Shown here: one piece after another, positions 16,739-25,098 of the stretch
Position numbering within the stretch: the stretch's first letter is position 1
Layout of the letters: each line of letters starts with the position of its first letter
DNA from: Tissierellia bacterium
Lineage (GTDB): Bacteria > Bacillota_A > Clostridia > Tissierellales > Peptoniphilaceae
Direction: 5' to 3'
Assembly: GCA_012728775.1 (NCBI GenBank)
Contig: JAAYEN010000317.1
Coordinates: 1 to 32,518 of the forward strand
DNA: 32,518 nt
The notes under the pieces: model-generated
What the model was told of the DNA's origin: nothing
The model's database searches: none
What the model saw: the letters and a program-made list of their open reading frames with translations, nothing else
Position numbers and translations under genes: made by a program

Positions 16739-17415
16739 TGTGCCTCCATTATTACTTTTGCAATTAACATATCTTCTGGAGTTGTGATTTTAATATTTTT
16801 ATAATCTCCCTCTACAATAAATACTTTTTGTCCCATTGCTTCTAAATATCCTGCATCATCTGTTGTAGGAATTTTTCCAAAGAATTTTTCATAAGCAGAT
16901 AATATCAATTCAGTTTTAAAAGTTTGGGGAGTTTGAATTTGATATAGTTTATCCCTTGGTGGAGTAGAAATAACCACATTTTTTTCTACAGTTTTGATAG
17001 TGTCTTTTACCTTTACTCCTGTGACGCCTGAACCATTGATCATTGTTGATTCTATTGAGCTTAATATCAATTCCTTAGTAACAAAGGGTCTTGCTCCATC
17101 GTGGCAAACTACTATTTCACTGATTTCATTTAAAGCCTTAAGTCCAAGATAAGTAGATTCTTCTCTGGAGCCTCCGCCTAAAATTACCTTTAAGTTTTTT
17201 AATTTAGAAAATCTATTTTTATATTCTAATATTAAGTTTTTGCTTGAGACTAAAATAATTTCGTCAAAAACATCTAAATTATAAAATTTTTCTACAGTAT
17301 AATCTATAATAGATCTTCCAAAAATCTTCATCTCTAGCTTAGGAATATCTGATTCCATTCTAGTTCCCATTCCTGCAGCTGTAATGATTCCTGAAATGAA
17401 TTTATTTTTATACAT
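16735..17415 (-). CDS. ispD: 2-C-methyl-D-erythritol 4-phosphate cytidylyltransferase
   Basis: A 226-residue IspD that couples CTP to MEP to give CDP-methylerythritol. It has the nucleotide-binding [18 protein letters not shown] (9-26), the HDGARPFV substrate block, the [10 protein letters not shown] region, [11 protein letters not shown], and the C-terminal [12 protein letters not shown] motif. Usual length. It overlaps the end of the upstream homoserine-dehydrogenase-like gene by 8 bases and the start of ispF by 4 bases. The tight packing suggests one co-translated pathway operon. Confidence 0.96.
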   Translation of the reverse strand: MYKNKFISGIITAAGMGTRMESDIPKLEMKIFGRSIIDYTVEKFYNLDVFDEIILVSSKNLILEYKNRFSKLKNLKVILGGGSREESTYLGLKALNEISEIVVCHDGARPFVTKELILSSIESTMINGSGVTGVKVKDTIKTVEKNVVISTPPRDKLYQIQTPQTFKTELILSAYEKFFGKIPTTDDAGYLEAMGQKVFIVEGDYKNIKITTPEDMLIAKVIMEAQ

Positions 17416-18700
17416 GTTTTTTATCCTGTTGGCGTCGAAGTTTTGTTATTAATTCATCTTCTTCTAACTCTACCATATCATATGTTATCAATTCATCTTT
17501 TTTAACATCTACTTTAAGCTTAGTATTGTTAGATATAAGAGCTATAGGAAGAAGATTCTCTTCCATACATTTTTCATGGGTTACCAATTGTCCATAAACA
17601 TAATCTGATCCGATACCTTCTATGATATCGCCTTTTTTCATATCTCTTTTTGCATAAGTTATAGTGTCGCAAACTTGTCCCATAACAGGAGCTATTGTGG
17701 CTTCTTTTTTAATTGCAGCTTTGTAAATAGAAACAGGAGTTTCTAAGGAACAAAGATGAAAAGGCCTATGGAGAACATAATTTGGACCGTTTCCCATTCC
17801 TACATATCTTAAAGTATCAATAGTTTCTTTTGAATTTCCTCTAATTATTATAAATACTCCAGGTGCAATACCTTGAACATAATCTAAGATACCATAATTA
17901 TTTAATATTCCGCCTTCTTCTTTTAAGCTGAATTGTTTTCCTAGTCCCTTTAAATCAGATTTTATTCCATGGCAACCATCTATATCTGGTTTAAATCCCA
18001 TGGCATTTCCCACAGCGTTTAACTCTATCATAGTATTTGTAGCATCTACAAAAGAAGTAAGACTTTTTGCACACACATCCTTTAAAACGGAAAGGACTGC
18101 AACAGACTCATTAGTAGCGTGGATATCCTTAGGATTATTTTTTCCTTTTCCTGCAGCTACAATTTCGAACCCCAATCCCCAGGCATATTCAATTAACTCC
18201 ATTATTGCTGCAGGCTCATCCCCAGCAGCTCCAGAATAAACTACGCCATTTTCTTGTGCCAACTCGTATAGAGTAGGACCAATTACAGAATCACATTCTA
18301 CATTTAGCATTATAATGTGTTTTTTATTTACTATGGATTTATATGCTACTTTTGCACCATATTGAGGATTTCCAGTTGCTTCTACAATTACTTGAATACT
18401 AGGAGATTTTACAGCTAATTCATAGTCTTCAGTAATAGCATATTTTCCTTCGGCGATTGTCTTTTCAACTTCTTCAATAGTTTCAACAGATATTATATTT
18501 TTTTCTTCTATTCCAAGATATAACAAGGCTTTATATGCTTTTTCCAGGTGACGATTTACTATTAAGCTAGGCCTCATACCTTTTAAAGTCAAAAGTCTAT
18601 CAACTAGACTCCTTCCCATTTTCCCAATTCCAACTACTGCAACTTGGATAGGGGAGTCTTCCTTATCTAATTTTTCTAAAGCATTTTTCATTTCTAACAT
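17408..18700 (-). CDS. Homoserine-dehydrogenase-like/SAF protein; candidate DXR-II (DRL) reductoisomerase
   Basis: A 430-residue NAD(P)-binding oxidoreductase. A Rossmann motif VAVVGIGKMGR (20-30) is followed by VIVEATGNPQYG and SGAAGDEPAAIMELIEYAWG. A SAF-like C-terminal domain spans about 345-412 (AKRDMKKGDIIEGIGSDYVYGQLVTHE). This architecture matches COG4091 proteins annotated as predicted homoserine dehydrogenases. The Brucella DXR-like enzyme (DRL, DXR-II), which reduces and isomerises DXP to MEP in place of canonical DXR, is from this broad family. The gene lies between ispE and ispD: it starts 8 bases after ispE and overlaps ispD by 8 bases. I therefore infer that it supplies MEP for IspD. 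The SD AGGTGAT precedes ATG 18700. Homoserine dehydrogenase or another sugar-acid oxidoreductase remains possible. Family is sure; function is moderately supported. Confidence 0.72.
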   Translation of the reverse strand: MLEMKNALEKLDKEDSPIQVAVVGIGKMGRSLVDRLLTLKGMRPSLIVNRHLEKAYKALLYLGIEEKNIISVETIEEVEKTIAEGKYAITEDYELAVKSPSIQVIVEATGNPQYGAKVAYKSIVNKKHIIMLNVECDSVIGPTLYELAQENGVVYSGAAGDEPAAIMELIEYAWGLGFEIVAAGKGKNNPKDIHATNESVAVLSVLKDVCAKSLTSFVDATNTMIELNAVGNAMGFKPDIDGCHGIKSDLKGLGKQFSLKEEGGILNNYGILDYVQGIAPGVFIIIRGNSKETIDTLRYVGMGNGPNYVLHRPFHLCSLETPVSIYKAAIKKEATIAPVMGQVCDTITYAKRDMKKGDIIEGIGSDYVYGQLVTHEKCMEENLLPIALISNNTKLKVDVKKDELITYDMVELEEDELITKLRRQQDKKHV

Positions 18701-18708
18701 TTTATCAC

Positions 18709-19542
18709 CTAAATCATTTTAGATTTTATTACATAATTATATTTATTTAAGAGCTTAGTATATACCAAATCTCGTTTTTTTTCATCTTTAAATATTCCGA
18801 AAATTGTAGGACCTGATCCACTCATCAAACTCAAGTCCGCTCCCAAATTTATAAGTTCTTGTTTTATCGATGAAAGTTCAGGATAAATTTTAAAACTTAT
18901 GGTTTCCATAGAATTAAAAACATTTTTGAACAGAAATTCTTCATCATTAATATTACTTACAATACTTTTCACAATACCAGTACTGTAATTATTAATTTTA
19001 GAATAAACTTCTTTCGAAGATATAGGCTTTCCGATATTAATTAAAATCAAGGGATAATTTAACTTCTCTTCAAATTTTGTGATTTTTTCTCCAATACCTT
19101 CTGCTCTAACTAATCCTTCATAAAAGAAAAAAGTAGAATCTGCACCCAAGGGCTTTGATAAATCTATTAATTCTTCTTTGGATAACTTTAAATTCCAAAT
19201 TTCATTCAGAGCTTTCATAACTGTACAAGCATTACTAGTTCCCCCAGCTAATCCTGCAGCTACGGGAATATTTTTTTTTACAAATATTTCTAAACCTATA
19301 GCCTTGTCACGATAATTTTTTAAAATTTCCCATGCTTTATAAATTAAATTACTACTATCAGTAGGAAATTCAAAATTATCAGACTTTAAAATTAAATCCT
19401 CTCCAGAAATTTCTTTTATATTAATTTCGTCAAATAAATCGATAGAATTCATTAAAGTGTCGATATTATGATACCCGTCCTCTCTCTTTCCGAGAACCTC
19501 AAGGCTTAGATTGATTTTTCCATAGGATTTAATTTTATACAT
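18709..19542 (-). CDS. ispE: 4-diphosphocytidyl-2-C-methyl-D-erythritol kinase
   Basis: A 277-residue GHMP kinase that phosphorylates CDP-methylerythritol. The N-terminal block YGKINLSLEVLGKREDGYHN includes catalytic-type K9, and the ATP loop PVAAGLAGGTSNA is at 93-105. The active-site Asp is in LGADSTFF (D135), and the C-terminal GHMP block is LMSGSGPTIFGIF. The start is set at ATG 19542 because GAGGTG lies 4 bases upstream; an in-frame ATG at 19554 would place the SD inside the gene. It is the first gene of the minus-strand isoprenoid operon. The catalytic loop reads GADSTFFF rather than the more common GADVPFF, a mild variation. Confidence 0.95.
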   Translation of the reverse strand: MYKIKSYGKINLSLEVLGKREDGYHNIDTLMNSIDLFDEINIKEISGEDLILKSDNFEFPTDSSNLIYKAWEILKNYRDKAIGLEIFVKKNIPVAAGLAGGTSNACTVMKALNEIWNLKLSKEELIDLSKPLGADSTFFFYEGLVRAEGIGEKITKFEEKLNYPLILINIGKPISSKEVYSKINNYSTGIVKSIVSNINDEEFLFKNVFNSMETISFKIYPELSSIKQELINLGADLSLMSGSGPTIFGIFKDEKKRDLVYTKLLNKYNYVIKSKMI

Positions 19543-19553
19543 TCGGCACCTCA

Positions 19554-19572
19554 TTTATCGTTTATCGATAAA
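19554..19572. repeat. TTATCG repeat and 12-bp palindrome upstream of ispE
   Basis: TTTATCGATAAA (19561-19572) is a perfect palindrome, and a further TTTATCG directly adjoins it (19554-19560). It lies just upstream of the ispE SD, in the divergent ispE/DUF6305 spacer, and could be an operator. The remainder of this spacer to 19743 is AT-rich, and I see no gene in it. Confidence 0.35.
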
Positions 19573-19743
19573 AGTGTACCATATTATTTTATAAAAGTAT
19601 ATAGGTTATTTACGTAAAAATAAAAAATTTTATCATAAAATATAGAAATTTTTTGAAAATAATTTAAATAGTGAAATATATTTTTAATAAAAAGTAGGGA
19701 TTGTTAATTTTATCCATAAATTCGTGATAAATATGATAATAAA

Positions 19744-19773
19744 TTGTAAACGTATACAATAAAATATTATAAT
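19744..19773 (+). promoter_or_regulatory. Promoter of the DUF6305/TRAP-like unit
   Basis: TTGTAA (19744-19749) and a perfect TATAAT (19768-19773) are 18 bases apart. The -35 overlaps a near-palindrome (19744-19759, 14 of 16 positions symmetric) that shares an 11-mer with the opp promoter. Confidence 0.55.
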
Positions 19774-19788
19774 TGTTGTATAAATAAT

Positions 19789-19817
19789 GATTAAAGTTAG
19801 TTTTAATAACTTTAATC
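19789..19817 (+). other. 5'-UTR hairpin ahead of the DUF6305 lipoprotein gene
   Basis: Bases 19789-19799 and 19807-19817 are exact reverse complements (11 bp, 7-base loop), ending 8 bases before the GGAGG. No T tract follows, so it is more likely an mRNA-stabilising or translational element than a terminator. Confidence 0.6.
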
Positions 19818-19835
19818 AAAAAAATGGAGGTAAAA

Positions 19836-20480
19836 ATGAAAAAAATAATTATTACATTGTTAGTTTTATCGCTAATGGTTTTTGCAGTTGCTTGTGGGAA
19901 CAACGAACCTGCTCCGCCTGCTGAAAAACCAGCAGAAACCACGGAAGCTCCTGAAACTACAGAAGCTCCAGAAACTTCAGATTCAACTGAATCTGCAGGG
20001 GATTTTAGTGCTGAAGAACCAGCTTTACTTACATCTGTTGGACAAAGTGCAGACGTAGAAATGGTTAAATCTATGCTTGATAGAGTAGGGGTTCAATATG
20101 AATCTAATAATTTAGCAACTTCAGCAGATATTGGAGATGCAAAAACTCTTATATTAGCTGTTGGTGGATCTTCTAAAGGATTAGGTGCTGCAGGTATTGA
20201 TGCAGATGCAGAAGTAGCAAGAGTAAGTGAGTTAGTTGAAGCAGCAGATTCCCAAGGATTGAACATCATTGCTGTTCATATTGGAGGAGAAGCTAGACGA
20301 GGAGAACTTTCTGACAAATTCATTGGACCAAGTTTTGAAAAAGCTGACCATGCGATTGTAGTAAAAGCTGGAGACAGCGATGGAATGATGTCAAATCTTG
20401 CAGCAGATTCTGGTATCGGTATAGAATTAATCGATTCTATAACAGATACAACAGCTGCATTAGAAGGAGTTTTTAAATAA
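19836..20480 (+). CDS. DUF6305-like lipoprotein, possible TRAP-type transport partner
   Basis: A 214-residue lipoprotein. The signal peptide MKKIIITLLVLSLMVFAVAC has lipobox AVAC and Cys20. It is followed by a P/E/T-rich tether (about 21-60) and a single alpha/beta domain (about 65-214) with blocks LLTSVGQSADVEMVKSMLDR, TLILAVGGSSKGLGAAGID, NIIAVHIGGEARRG and KADHAIVVKAGDSDGMM. These resemble DUF6305 proteins; the assignment is from memory of the family pattern and is tentative. ATG 19836 is preferred over ATG 19824, which overlaps the SD (GGAGGT 19826-19831). It is followed by a stem-loop and the large permease gene, the usual arrangement for a binding protein expressed above its transporter. 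It is too small for a DctP-type TRAP receptor. Ligand unknown. Confidence 0.75.
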   Translation: MKKIIITLLVLSLMVFAVACGNNEPAPPAEKPAETTEAPETTEAPETSDSTESAGDFSAEEPALLTSVGQSADVEMVKSMLDRVGVQYESNNLATSADIGDAKTLILAVGGSSKGLGAAGIDADAEVARVSELVEAADSQGLNIIAVHIGGEARRGELSDKFIGPSFEKADHAIVVKAGDSDGMMSNLAADSGIGIELIDSITDTTAALEGVFK

Positions 20481-20494
20481 GGCAATTTGAATAA

Positions 20495-20520
20495 TTGTAG
20501 GGCAATTATTTGCCCTACAA
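20495..20520 (+). other. Stem-loop between the lipoprotein and permease genes
   Basis: A 10-bp perfect stem (20495-20504 with 20511-20520, GGGC/GCCC core) without a T tract. It probably protects the 3' end of the lipoprotein mRNA or attenuates read-through. Confidence 0.6.
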
Positions 20521-20540
20521 AAATGAAAAAGGAGATTTGA

Positions 20541-21818
20541 ATGAGTATAGAATTTATTATTTTCCTTGCCATGATTGGAACGTTTCTGATTTGTGCCTTT
20601 GGCTTTAAGTTGCCAGCTAGTATTTCGATGATGATTTCTTCGATAGTTGGAGCGCTAGTTGGTAGAGAAGGAATTGCCCTTAGACATTTAGTTGAGGGAA
20701 CATTTTCATATGTAGATACGATTTTGGTAATAGCATGTGCAATGATATTTATGAAGGTAATAGAAAAGTCTGGTGCGTTAGATGCTATTTCAGCTTTAAT
20801 TATTGAAAAGTTTCATAAGAAACCCGCACTTTTACTTATCTTAGTTATGTTAGTAATAATGTTTCCAGGAATGATAACAGGATCTTCAACAGCTTCTGTT
20901 TTATCCGCAGGTTCTATTATGGCTCCAGTTTTATTAATGATGGGAATACCAGGAGTTGAAGCCGCTGCCATTTTAGCAATGGGTGGAATTTTAGGTATGA
21001 TAGCACCTCCTGTAAATATTCCTGCGATGATAATTGGAGGAGGAATAGATATCCCTTATGTAGGATTTGAAGTTCCTTTGTTAGTATTGACTATACCTAT
21101 AGCAATTTTTAGTGTTTTATATTTCGGTTATAAATATGTCAAAGGATTAGATTATGAAGCCATAAAAGGTAAATTAAATTTTGAGGTTGGCGAAAAATTT
21201 GGTTTTAGAATATACATACCTATCATTTTAGCTGTAATTTTGATGGTATTAAACAAATTAGTGCCTGCTATTCCTGATTTGGGAATGCCGTTGGTATTTA
21301 TAATCTCTTCCATAGTAGGCTTATTTACCGGATATAAAATCAATATATTAGAAGAAGTAAAAAGCGCAATAAACGATGCTTTACCTGTAATGGGTATTCT
21401 TATGGGAGTAGGAATGTTTATTCAAGTAATGACTTTGACAGGAGTTAGAGGTTTTATAGTAACTGCATGTATAAGTTTACCAAATTCACTTAGATATGTG
21501 GCTATGGCGATTTCTATTCCATTATTTGGAGCAGTATCATCATTTGGGGCCGCGTCTGTTCTAGGTGTACCATTCTTATTATCATTTATGGCAAAGAACC
21601 AAATTATAACCGCTGCAGCAATATCTTTAATTGCAGGAGCTGGGGATATGGTTCCTCCAACAGCATTAGCTGGAATATTTGCAGCCAAAGTATTAAATTT
21701 GGAAAGTTATGTACCTGTAATGAAAAAATGTATAGTGCCAGTTGCATTGATGATTATATGGAGTATTATTTTAATAATATTCTCGCCTCAGCTAGCACCA
21801 TTCATAGTGTTTAAATAG
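20541..21818 (+). CDS. TRAP-like (DctM-family) large permease
   Basis: A 425-residue polytopic membrane protein with about 11-12 hydrophobic segments. Glycine/proline-rich re-entrant motifs are GMITGSSTASVLSAGSIMAP and GILGMIAPPVNIPAMIIGGG in the first half, and SSFGAASVLGVPFLLSF and GAGDMVPPTALAGIFAAK in the second. This internal two-fold pattern and length fit the ion-transporter superfamily, closest in feel to TRAP DctM (TIGR00786). No DctQ or DctP gene is adjacent; instead a DUF6305-like lipoprotein precedes it and a 48-residue protein follows. It would be a secondary, ion-coupled transporter for an organic acid. Gamma-glutamyl products or glutamate are suggested only by the locus. A GntP/NhaC-like assignment is the main alternative. 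Confidence 0.78.
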   Translation: MSIEFIIFLAMIGTFLICAFGFKLPASISMMISSIVGALVGREGIALRHLVEGTFSYVDTILVIACAMIFMKVIEKSGALDAISALIIEKFHKKPALLLILVMLVIMFPGMITGSSTASVLSAGSIMAPVLLMMGIPGVEAAAILAMGGILGMIAPPVNIPAMIIGGGIDIPYVGFEVPLLVLTIPIAIFSVLYFGYKYVKGLDYEAIKGKLNFEVGEKFGFRIYIPIILAVILMVLNKLVPAIPDLGMPLVFIISSIVGLFTGYKINILEEVKSAINDALPVMGILMGVGMFIQVMTLTGVRGFIVTACISLPNSLRYVAMAISIPLFGAVSSFGAASVLGVPFLLSFMAKNQIITAAAISLIAGAGDMVPPTALAGIFAAKVLNLESYVPVMKKCIVPVALMIIWSIILIIFSPQLAPFIVFK

Positions 21819-21827
21819 GAGGGTTTA

Positions 21828-21974
21828 ATGATAACTTTAATTTATAGAGGATTAATAGCTTTGGTGTTAGGCTTCACAGTTTGGAATTTATTTACTGAAG
21901 AAAAAATAGTAAACCAAGCTAATGCAGCATTAGTAGTAATACCACTTGTATTAAGGCTATTAATGATAAAGTAA
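21828..21974 (+). CDS. 48-residue membrane microprotein next to the permease
   Basis: An ATG at 21828 follows AGGAGGG (21817-21823), which overlaps the permease stop. The ORF encodes MITLIYRGLIALVLGFTVWN, a short EE/K/N/Q linker, then ANAALVVIPLVLRLLMIK: two hydrophobic segments with a polar turn, i.e. a likely helical hairpin. It ends 19 bases before the next gene. The strong SD, tight packing and membrane composition support a real gene. It is far shorter than DctQ (about 160 residues), the usual small TRAP subunit, but its position suggests an accessory subunit. No family recognised. Confidence 0.72.
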   Translation: MITLIYRGLIALVLGFTVWNLFTEEKIVNQANAALVVIPLVLRLLMIK

Positions 21975-21993
21975 GGCATAGAAAGGTGTAAAG

Positions 21994-23145
21994 ATGAACA
22001 AAAAATATATTAGTGGAGCTATATTACTTGGTTTAGCATTGATAATAGCTTTTGTAACAGGTTCAAATTACAGTAAATTACATGAATTACCCGAAATTGC
22101 ATCTGGACCAAGTGTTACTAAAGTAGTTATGCTATCCGATTATTTTAGCGGTTTAAAAGATACGCCAGGAGATACACCGGTTTATGTTATGGAAGGTGCA
22201 AAACCTGGAGGAAAATCTTTAATATTAGGAGGGACACATCCTAATGAGCCATCAGGACATTTGTCAGCTATATTATTTATTCAAAATGCCATTGTAGATG
22301 AAGGAACAGTTTTTGTACTACCTTATACTAATAGAAGTGCATTTACTCATAACGACCCTCAAGAAGGATCTCCTCAGAGTATGCATTTTACAACTAAAGA
22401 TGGTGAAGAATTAGAACTGAGATACGGCTCGAGAGCGACTAACCCTATTCATCAATGGCCAGACCCAGATGTATATACGCATCAAGCATCAGGTCAAAGA
22501 CTATCTGGCTCAGAGACTAGAAATATTAATAGAGCTTATCCTGGAGCTGCAGATGGAAATTTAACAGAAAAAGTTGCTTATGGAATTGTAGAATTAATTA
22601 AGAAGGAAGATGTTAATCTTACATTTGATTTGCATGAGGCATCTCCAGAATATCCTGTAATAAATGCTACTGTTTCCCATGAAAAAGGTATGAGCATTGC
22701 AGCGGTAGGAACAATGGAATTACAGTTTTCTGGAATAGATATTGCTCTTGAACCATCACCTGTAAATCTTAGGGGATTAACTCATAGAGAATTGGGAGAT
22801 TACACAGATACTATTCCGCTTCTTATGGAAACAGCAAATGCATCTCAAGGTAGGCTTAGGGGAAAAACTGATGAACACCTTGCATTAACGGGAAAAGATA
22901 AAGCGTATGTATATGCAGAAAGTTTAGGATTCTTATATGTTCCATATGATGAGAAAGGCCACTCTATTGAAGAAAGAGTAGGCAGACATCTACAAGGGAT
23001 AATAGAATTTACAAAAGCGTATAACACACAATATCCGGACAAGGCAATTGTTTTTGAAAATGTTCCAACATACGAAGAATTATTTTTATCAGCAGATGAA
23101 AGTGAACTTGGTGGTGGAAGGATAGGGCAGTATTTATTTAAATAA
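21994..23145 (+). CDS. Membrane-anchored AstE/AspA-like zinc hydrolase
   Basis: A 383-residue protein with an uncleaved N-terminal anchor or signal (residues 6-24, no lipobox) and an extracellular succinylglutamate desuccinylase/aspartoacylase-type (M14-like) domain. Zinc ligands H82 and E85 are in GGTHPNEPSG, and H214 is in FDLHEASPE. The substrate-binding motif TRNINRAYPG (175-184) and a likely catalytic Glu in LLMETANASQG near 279 are present. Family members remove an acyl group from an amino acid or cleave a C-terminal residue; some zinc peptidases of this fold cut gamma-glutamyl bonds. Its place between the permease and two gamma-glutamyltransferases suggests it acts on gamma-glutamyl or N-acyl-glutamate compounds outside the cell. 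That substrate is inference. SD GAAAGGTG precedes ATG 21994. Confidence 0.8.
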   Translation: MNKKYISGAILLGLALIIAFVTGSNYSKLHELPEIASGPSVTKVVMLSDYFSGLKDTPGDTPVYVMEGAKPGGKSLILGGTHPNEPSGHLSAILFIQNAIVDEGTVFVLPYTNRSAFTHNDPQEGSPQSMHFTTKDGEELELRYGSRATNPIHQWPDPDVYTHQASGQRLSGSETRNINRAYPGAADGNLTEKVAYGIVELIKKEDVNLTFDLHEASPEYPVINATVSHEKGMSIAAVGTMELQFSGIDIALEPSPVNLRGLTHRELGDYTDTIPLLMETANASQGRLRGKTDEHLALTGKDKAYVYAESLGFLYVPYDEKGHSIEERVGRHLQGIIEFTKAYNTQYPDKAIVFENVPTYEELFLSADESELGGGRIGQYLFK

Positions 23146-23166
23146 ATATAGTACTTAGGAGGATAT

Positions 23167-25020
23167 ATGAAAACTAGAAGAATTTTATCATTACTATTAG
23201 CGTTAATGCTAATACTTGCAGGTTGTACGCCGGCGAAACCTGCAGAAAAACCAGTAGAAGAACCTGCCGTTGAAACAACTGAGACGACTGAAACAACTGA
23301 AACAGCGACAGAAGAGACAACTGAGCCTGCAGTGGAAGATGACGGGTATACATCTCTAGATGACTTTGTTCTTTTTGATGAAAACAATCAACTTATGAGA
23401 ACAGGTAGAGGGGATACAGGTGAAAACGGAGTGGTAGCATCAGGAAAATACGAAGCTTCAAAAATAGGAAAAGAAATTATCGAAGCAGGCGGAAATGCAG
23501 TAGATGCAGCTGTTGCCGTAGGCTTTGCTTTAAGTTTAGTAGAGCCAAATGCAACAGGTATTGGCGGCGGTGGTTTTATGACTATGCATTCTGCATCTGG
23601 AGAAACTATTTTCTTAAATTTCAGAGAAAAAGCTCCTCAAGCAGCAACACCAGATATGTGGTCAACTTTCGAAAATGAAGAAGGAAAAGAAGTAGTAGTT
23701 GGAAACCAAAAAATCTTAGGTGGTAAATCTGTAGGTGTACCAGGAAATGTAGCTGGATGGTTATATGCTCTTGAAAACTATGGAACTATGAGTAGAGAAG
23801 AAGTTTTAGCACCTGTCATAGAACTTGCTAGAAAAGGAATTACGGTTACTCCTACTTTAGCAACTGATATGAGTGGTGAATATGACAATCTAATGTTATA
23901 TTCAGAATCTGGAGACATCTTCTTGAAAGAAGTAGATGGAATTAAATTCCCATACGAAATTGGAGAAACATTTAAAAACGAAGATTTTGCAAAAACATTA
24001 GAATTAATTGCAAAAGATGGTAAAGCAGCATTCTATGAAGGACCTATTGCTCAAGCTATGGTACAAACAGTTAATAAGTATGGTGGTCTATTCTCCATGG
24101 AAGATTTAGCTAATTATGAAGTAGAAGTTTTGGAACCAGTTCATACAAATTATAGAGGATATGATATTTACTCATCTCCATCCCCATCATCTGGTGGAAC
24201 TATAGTAGCAGAAATTTTAAATATTGTTGAGAATTTTGACTTACCAAGTATGGCACCAGATTCTCCTGAAAGACTTCACATATTTGCCGATGCATTTTCA
24301 ATGGCGTATGCAGATAGAGCTGAATACATGGGAGATGTTAAATTTGTAGAAGTTCCAGTGGCAGGATTGTTGAGTAAAGATTATGCTAAGAAATTATCAG
24401 AAAAAATTCAAACTGATGCTGCGATTACTGAGCCAATGCCAGATGATCCGTGGATGTTTGAACATGAAGATACTACACATTACTCAGTAGTAGATAAAGA
24501 AGGAAACATAGTTTCTTTAACTAGTACAGTAAATTATTATTTCGGTTCTAAAGTTGGTATACCGGGATATGGATTTGTTATGAATAATGAAATGGATGAC
24601 TTTGTAACAGGACACGATCATCCTAACTCAATTGCTGGAGGAAAAACTCCACTATCATCTATGTCACCAACAATAATTCTAAAAGACGGAAAACCAGTAG
24701 CAGCACTTGGTTCTCCAGGTGGTACTACAATAATTTCAACTGTAGCACAAGTAATATCTAATTTAGTAGACCATGATATGAATATGCAAGATGCAGTAGA
24801 CTTCCCAAGAATTAAAGGGTTTAAAGAAGGTAAAATAACATACGAAGATAGATTACCTGCAGAAACAATTACTAGACTTGAAGAAATTGGACACACAATG
24901 GAAGCAAGTGACGAATGGGATAGAAGTTTTGGTTCTGTCAATGCAGTATTGTATAATGAAGATGGAACATTAGAAGGTGCTGGAGATCCAAGACGTGATG
25001 GTAAAGCATTAGGTTTCTAA
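23167..25020 (+). CDS. ggt: Gamma-glutamyltransferase lipoprotein 1
   Basis: A 617-residue Ntn-hydrolase of the gamma-glutamyltranspeptidase family. It has a lipoprotein signal (MKTRRILSLLLALMLILAGC, Cys20) and a P/E/T tether to about residue 58. The large-subunit core includes GGNAVDAAVAVGFALSLVEP, GIGGGGFMTM and LNFREKAP with the substrate-binding Arg. The autocleavage site precedes T436 in EDTTHYSVVDKEGN; this Thr is the nucleophile by analogy with E. coli Thr391. The small subunit has NNEMDDF, PLSSMSPT and GSPGG. All key residues are intact, so it should mature into two chains on the outer face of the membrane. In a PGA locus it may act like CapD (anchoring or depolymerising PGA) or release glutamate. 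A terminator separates it from the second copy. Confidence 0.94.
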   Translation: MKTRRILSLLLALMLILAGCTPAKPAEKPVEEPAVETTETTETTETATEETTEPAVEDDGYTSLDDFVLFDENNQLMRTGRGDTGENGVVASGKYEASKIGKEIIEAGGNAVDAAVAVGFALSLVEPNATGIGGGGFMTMHSASGETIFLNFREKAPQAATPDMWSTFENEEGKEVVVGNQKILGGKSVGVPGNVAGWLYALENYGTMSREEVLAPVIELARKGITVTPTLATDMSGEYDNLMLYSESGDIFLKEVDGIKFPYEIGETFKNEDFAKTLELIAKDGKAAFYEGPIAQAMVQTVNKYGGLFSMEDLANYEVEVLEPVHTNYRGYDIYSSPSPSSGGTIVAEILNIVENFDLPSMAPDSPERLHIFADAFSMAYADRAEYMGDVKFVEVPVAGLLSKDYAKKLSEKIQTDAAITEPMPDDPWMFEHEDTTHYSVVDKEGNIVSLTSTVNYYFGSKVGIPGYGFVMNNEMDDFVTGHDHPNSIAGGKTPLSSMSPTIILKDGKPVAALGSPGGTTIISTVAQVISNLVDHDMNMQDAVDFPRIKGFKEGKITYEDRLPAETITRLEEIGHTMEASDEWDRSFGSVNAVLYNEDGTLEGAGDPRRDGKALGF

Positions 25021-25034
25021 TTATTATAATGCAA

Positions 25035-25064
25035 AAAAGGGCGAATAAATCCATTCGCCCTTTT
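25035..25064 (+). terminator. Terminator between the two gamma-glutamyltransferase genes
   Basis: A 12-bp perfect stem (25035-25046 with 25053-25064, 6-base loop, GGGCG/CGCCC core) ending in TTTT. It would reduce read-through into the second copy. Confidence 0.85.
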
Positions 25065-25098
25065 ATATAAAATCTAATTTTATAAAGTGGGGGTAAAA

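Noticed and set aside
17408..18700. Plain homoserine dehydrogenase annotation
   Set aside because: The operon contains only isoprenoid genes besides a radical SAM protein. The SAF-domain architecture is that of COG4091/DRL proteins rather than the Hom-ACT type, so the generic label would mislead. It is kept as an alternative only.
22845..23387. Minus-strand open frame of 180 codons across the zinc hydrolase/GGT junction
   Set aside because: Ser/Val-rich low-complexity translation of the complement of the tether region. It overlaps two well-supported genes and has no recognisable domain.
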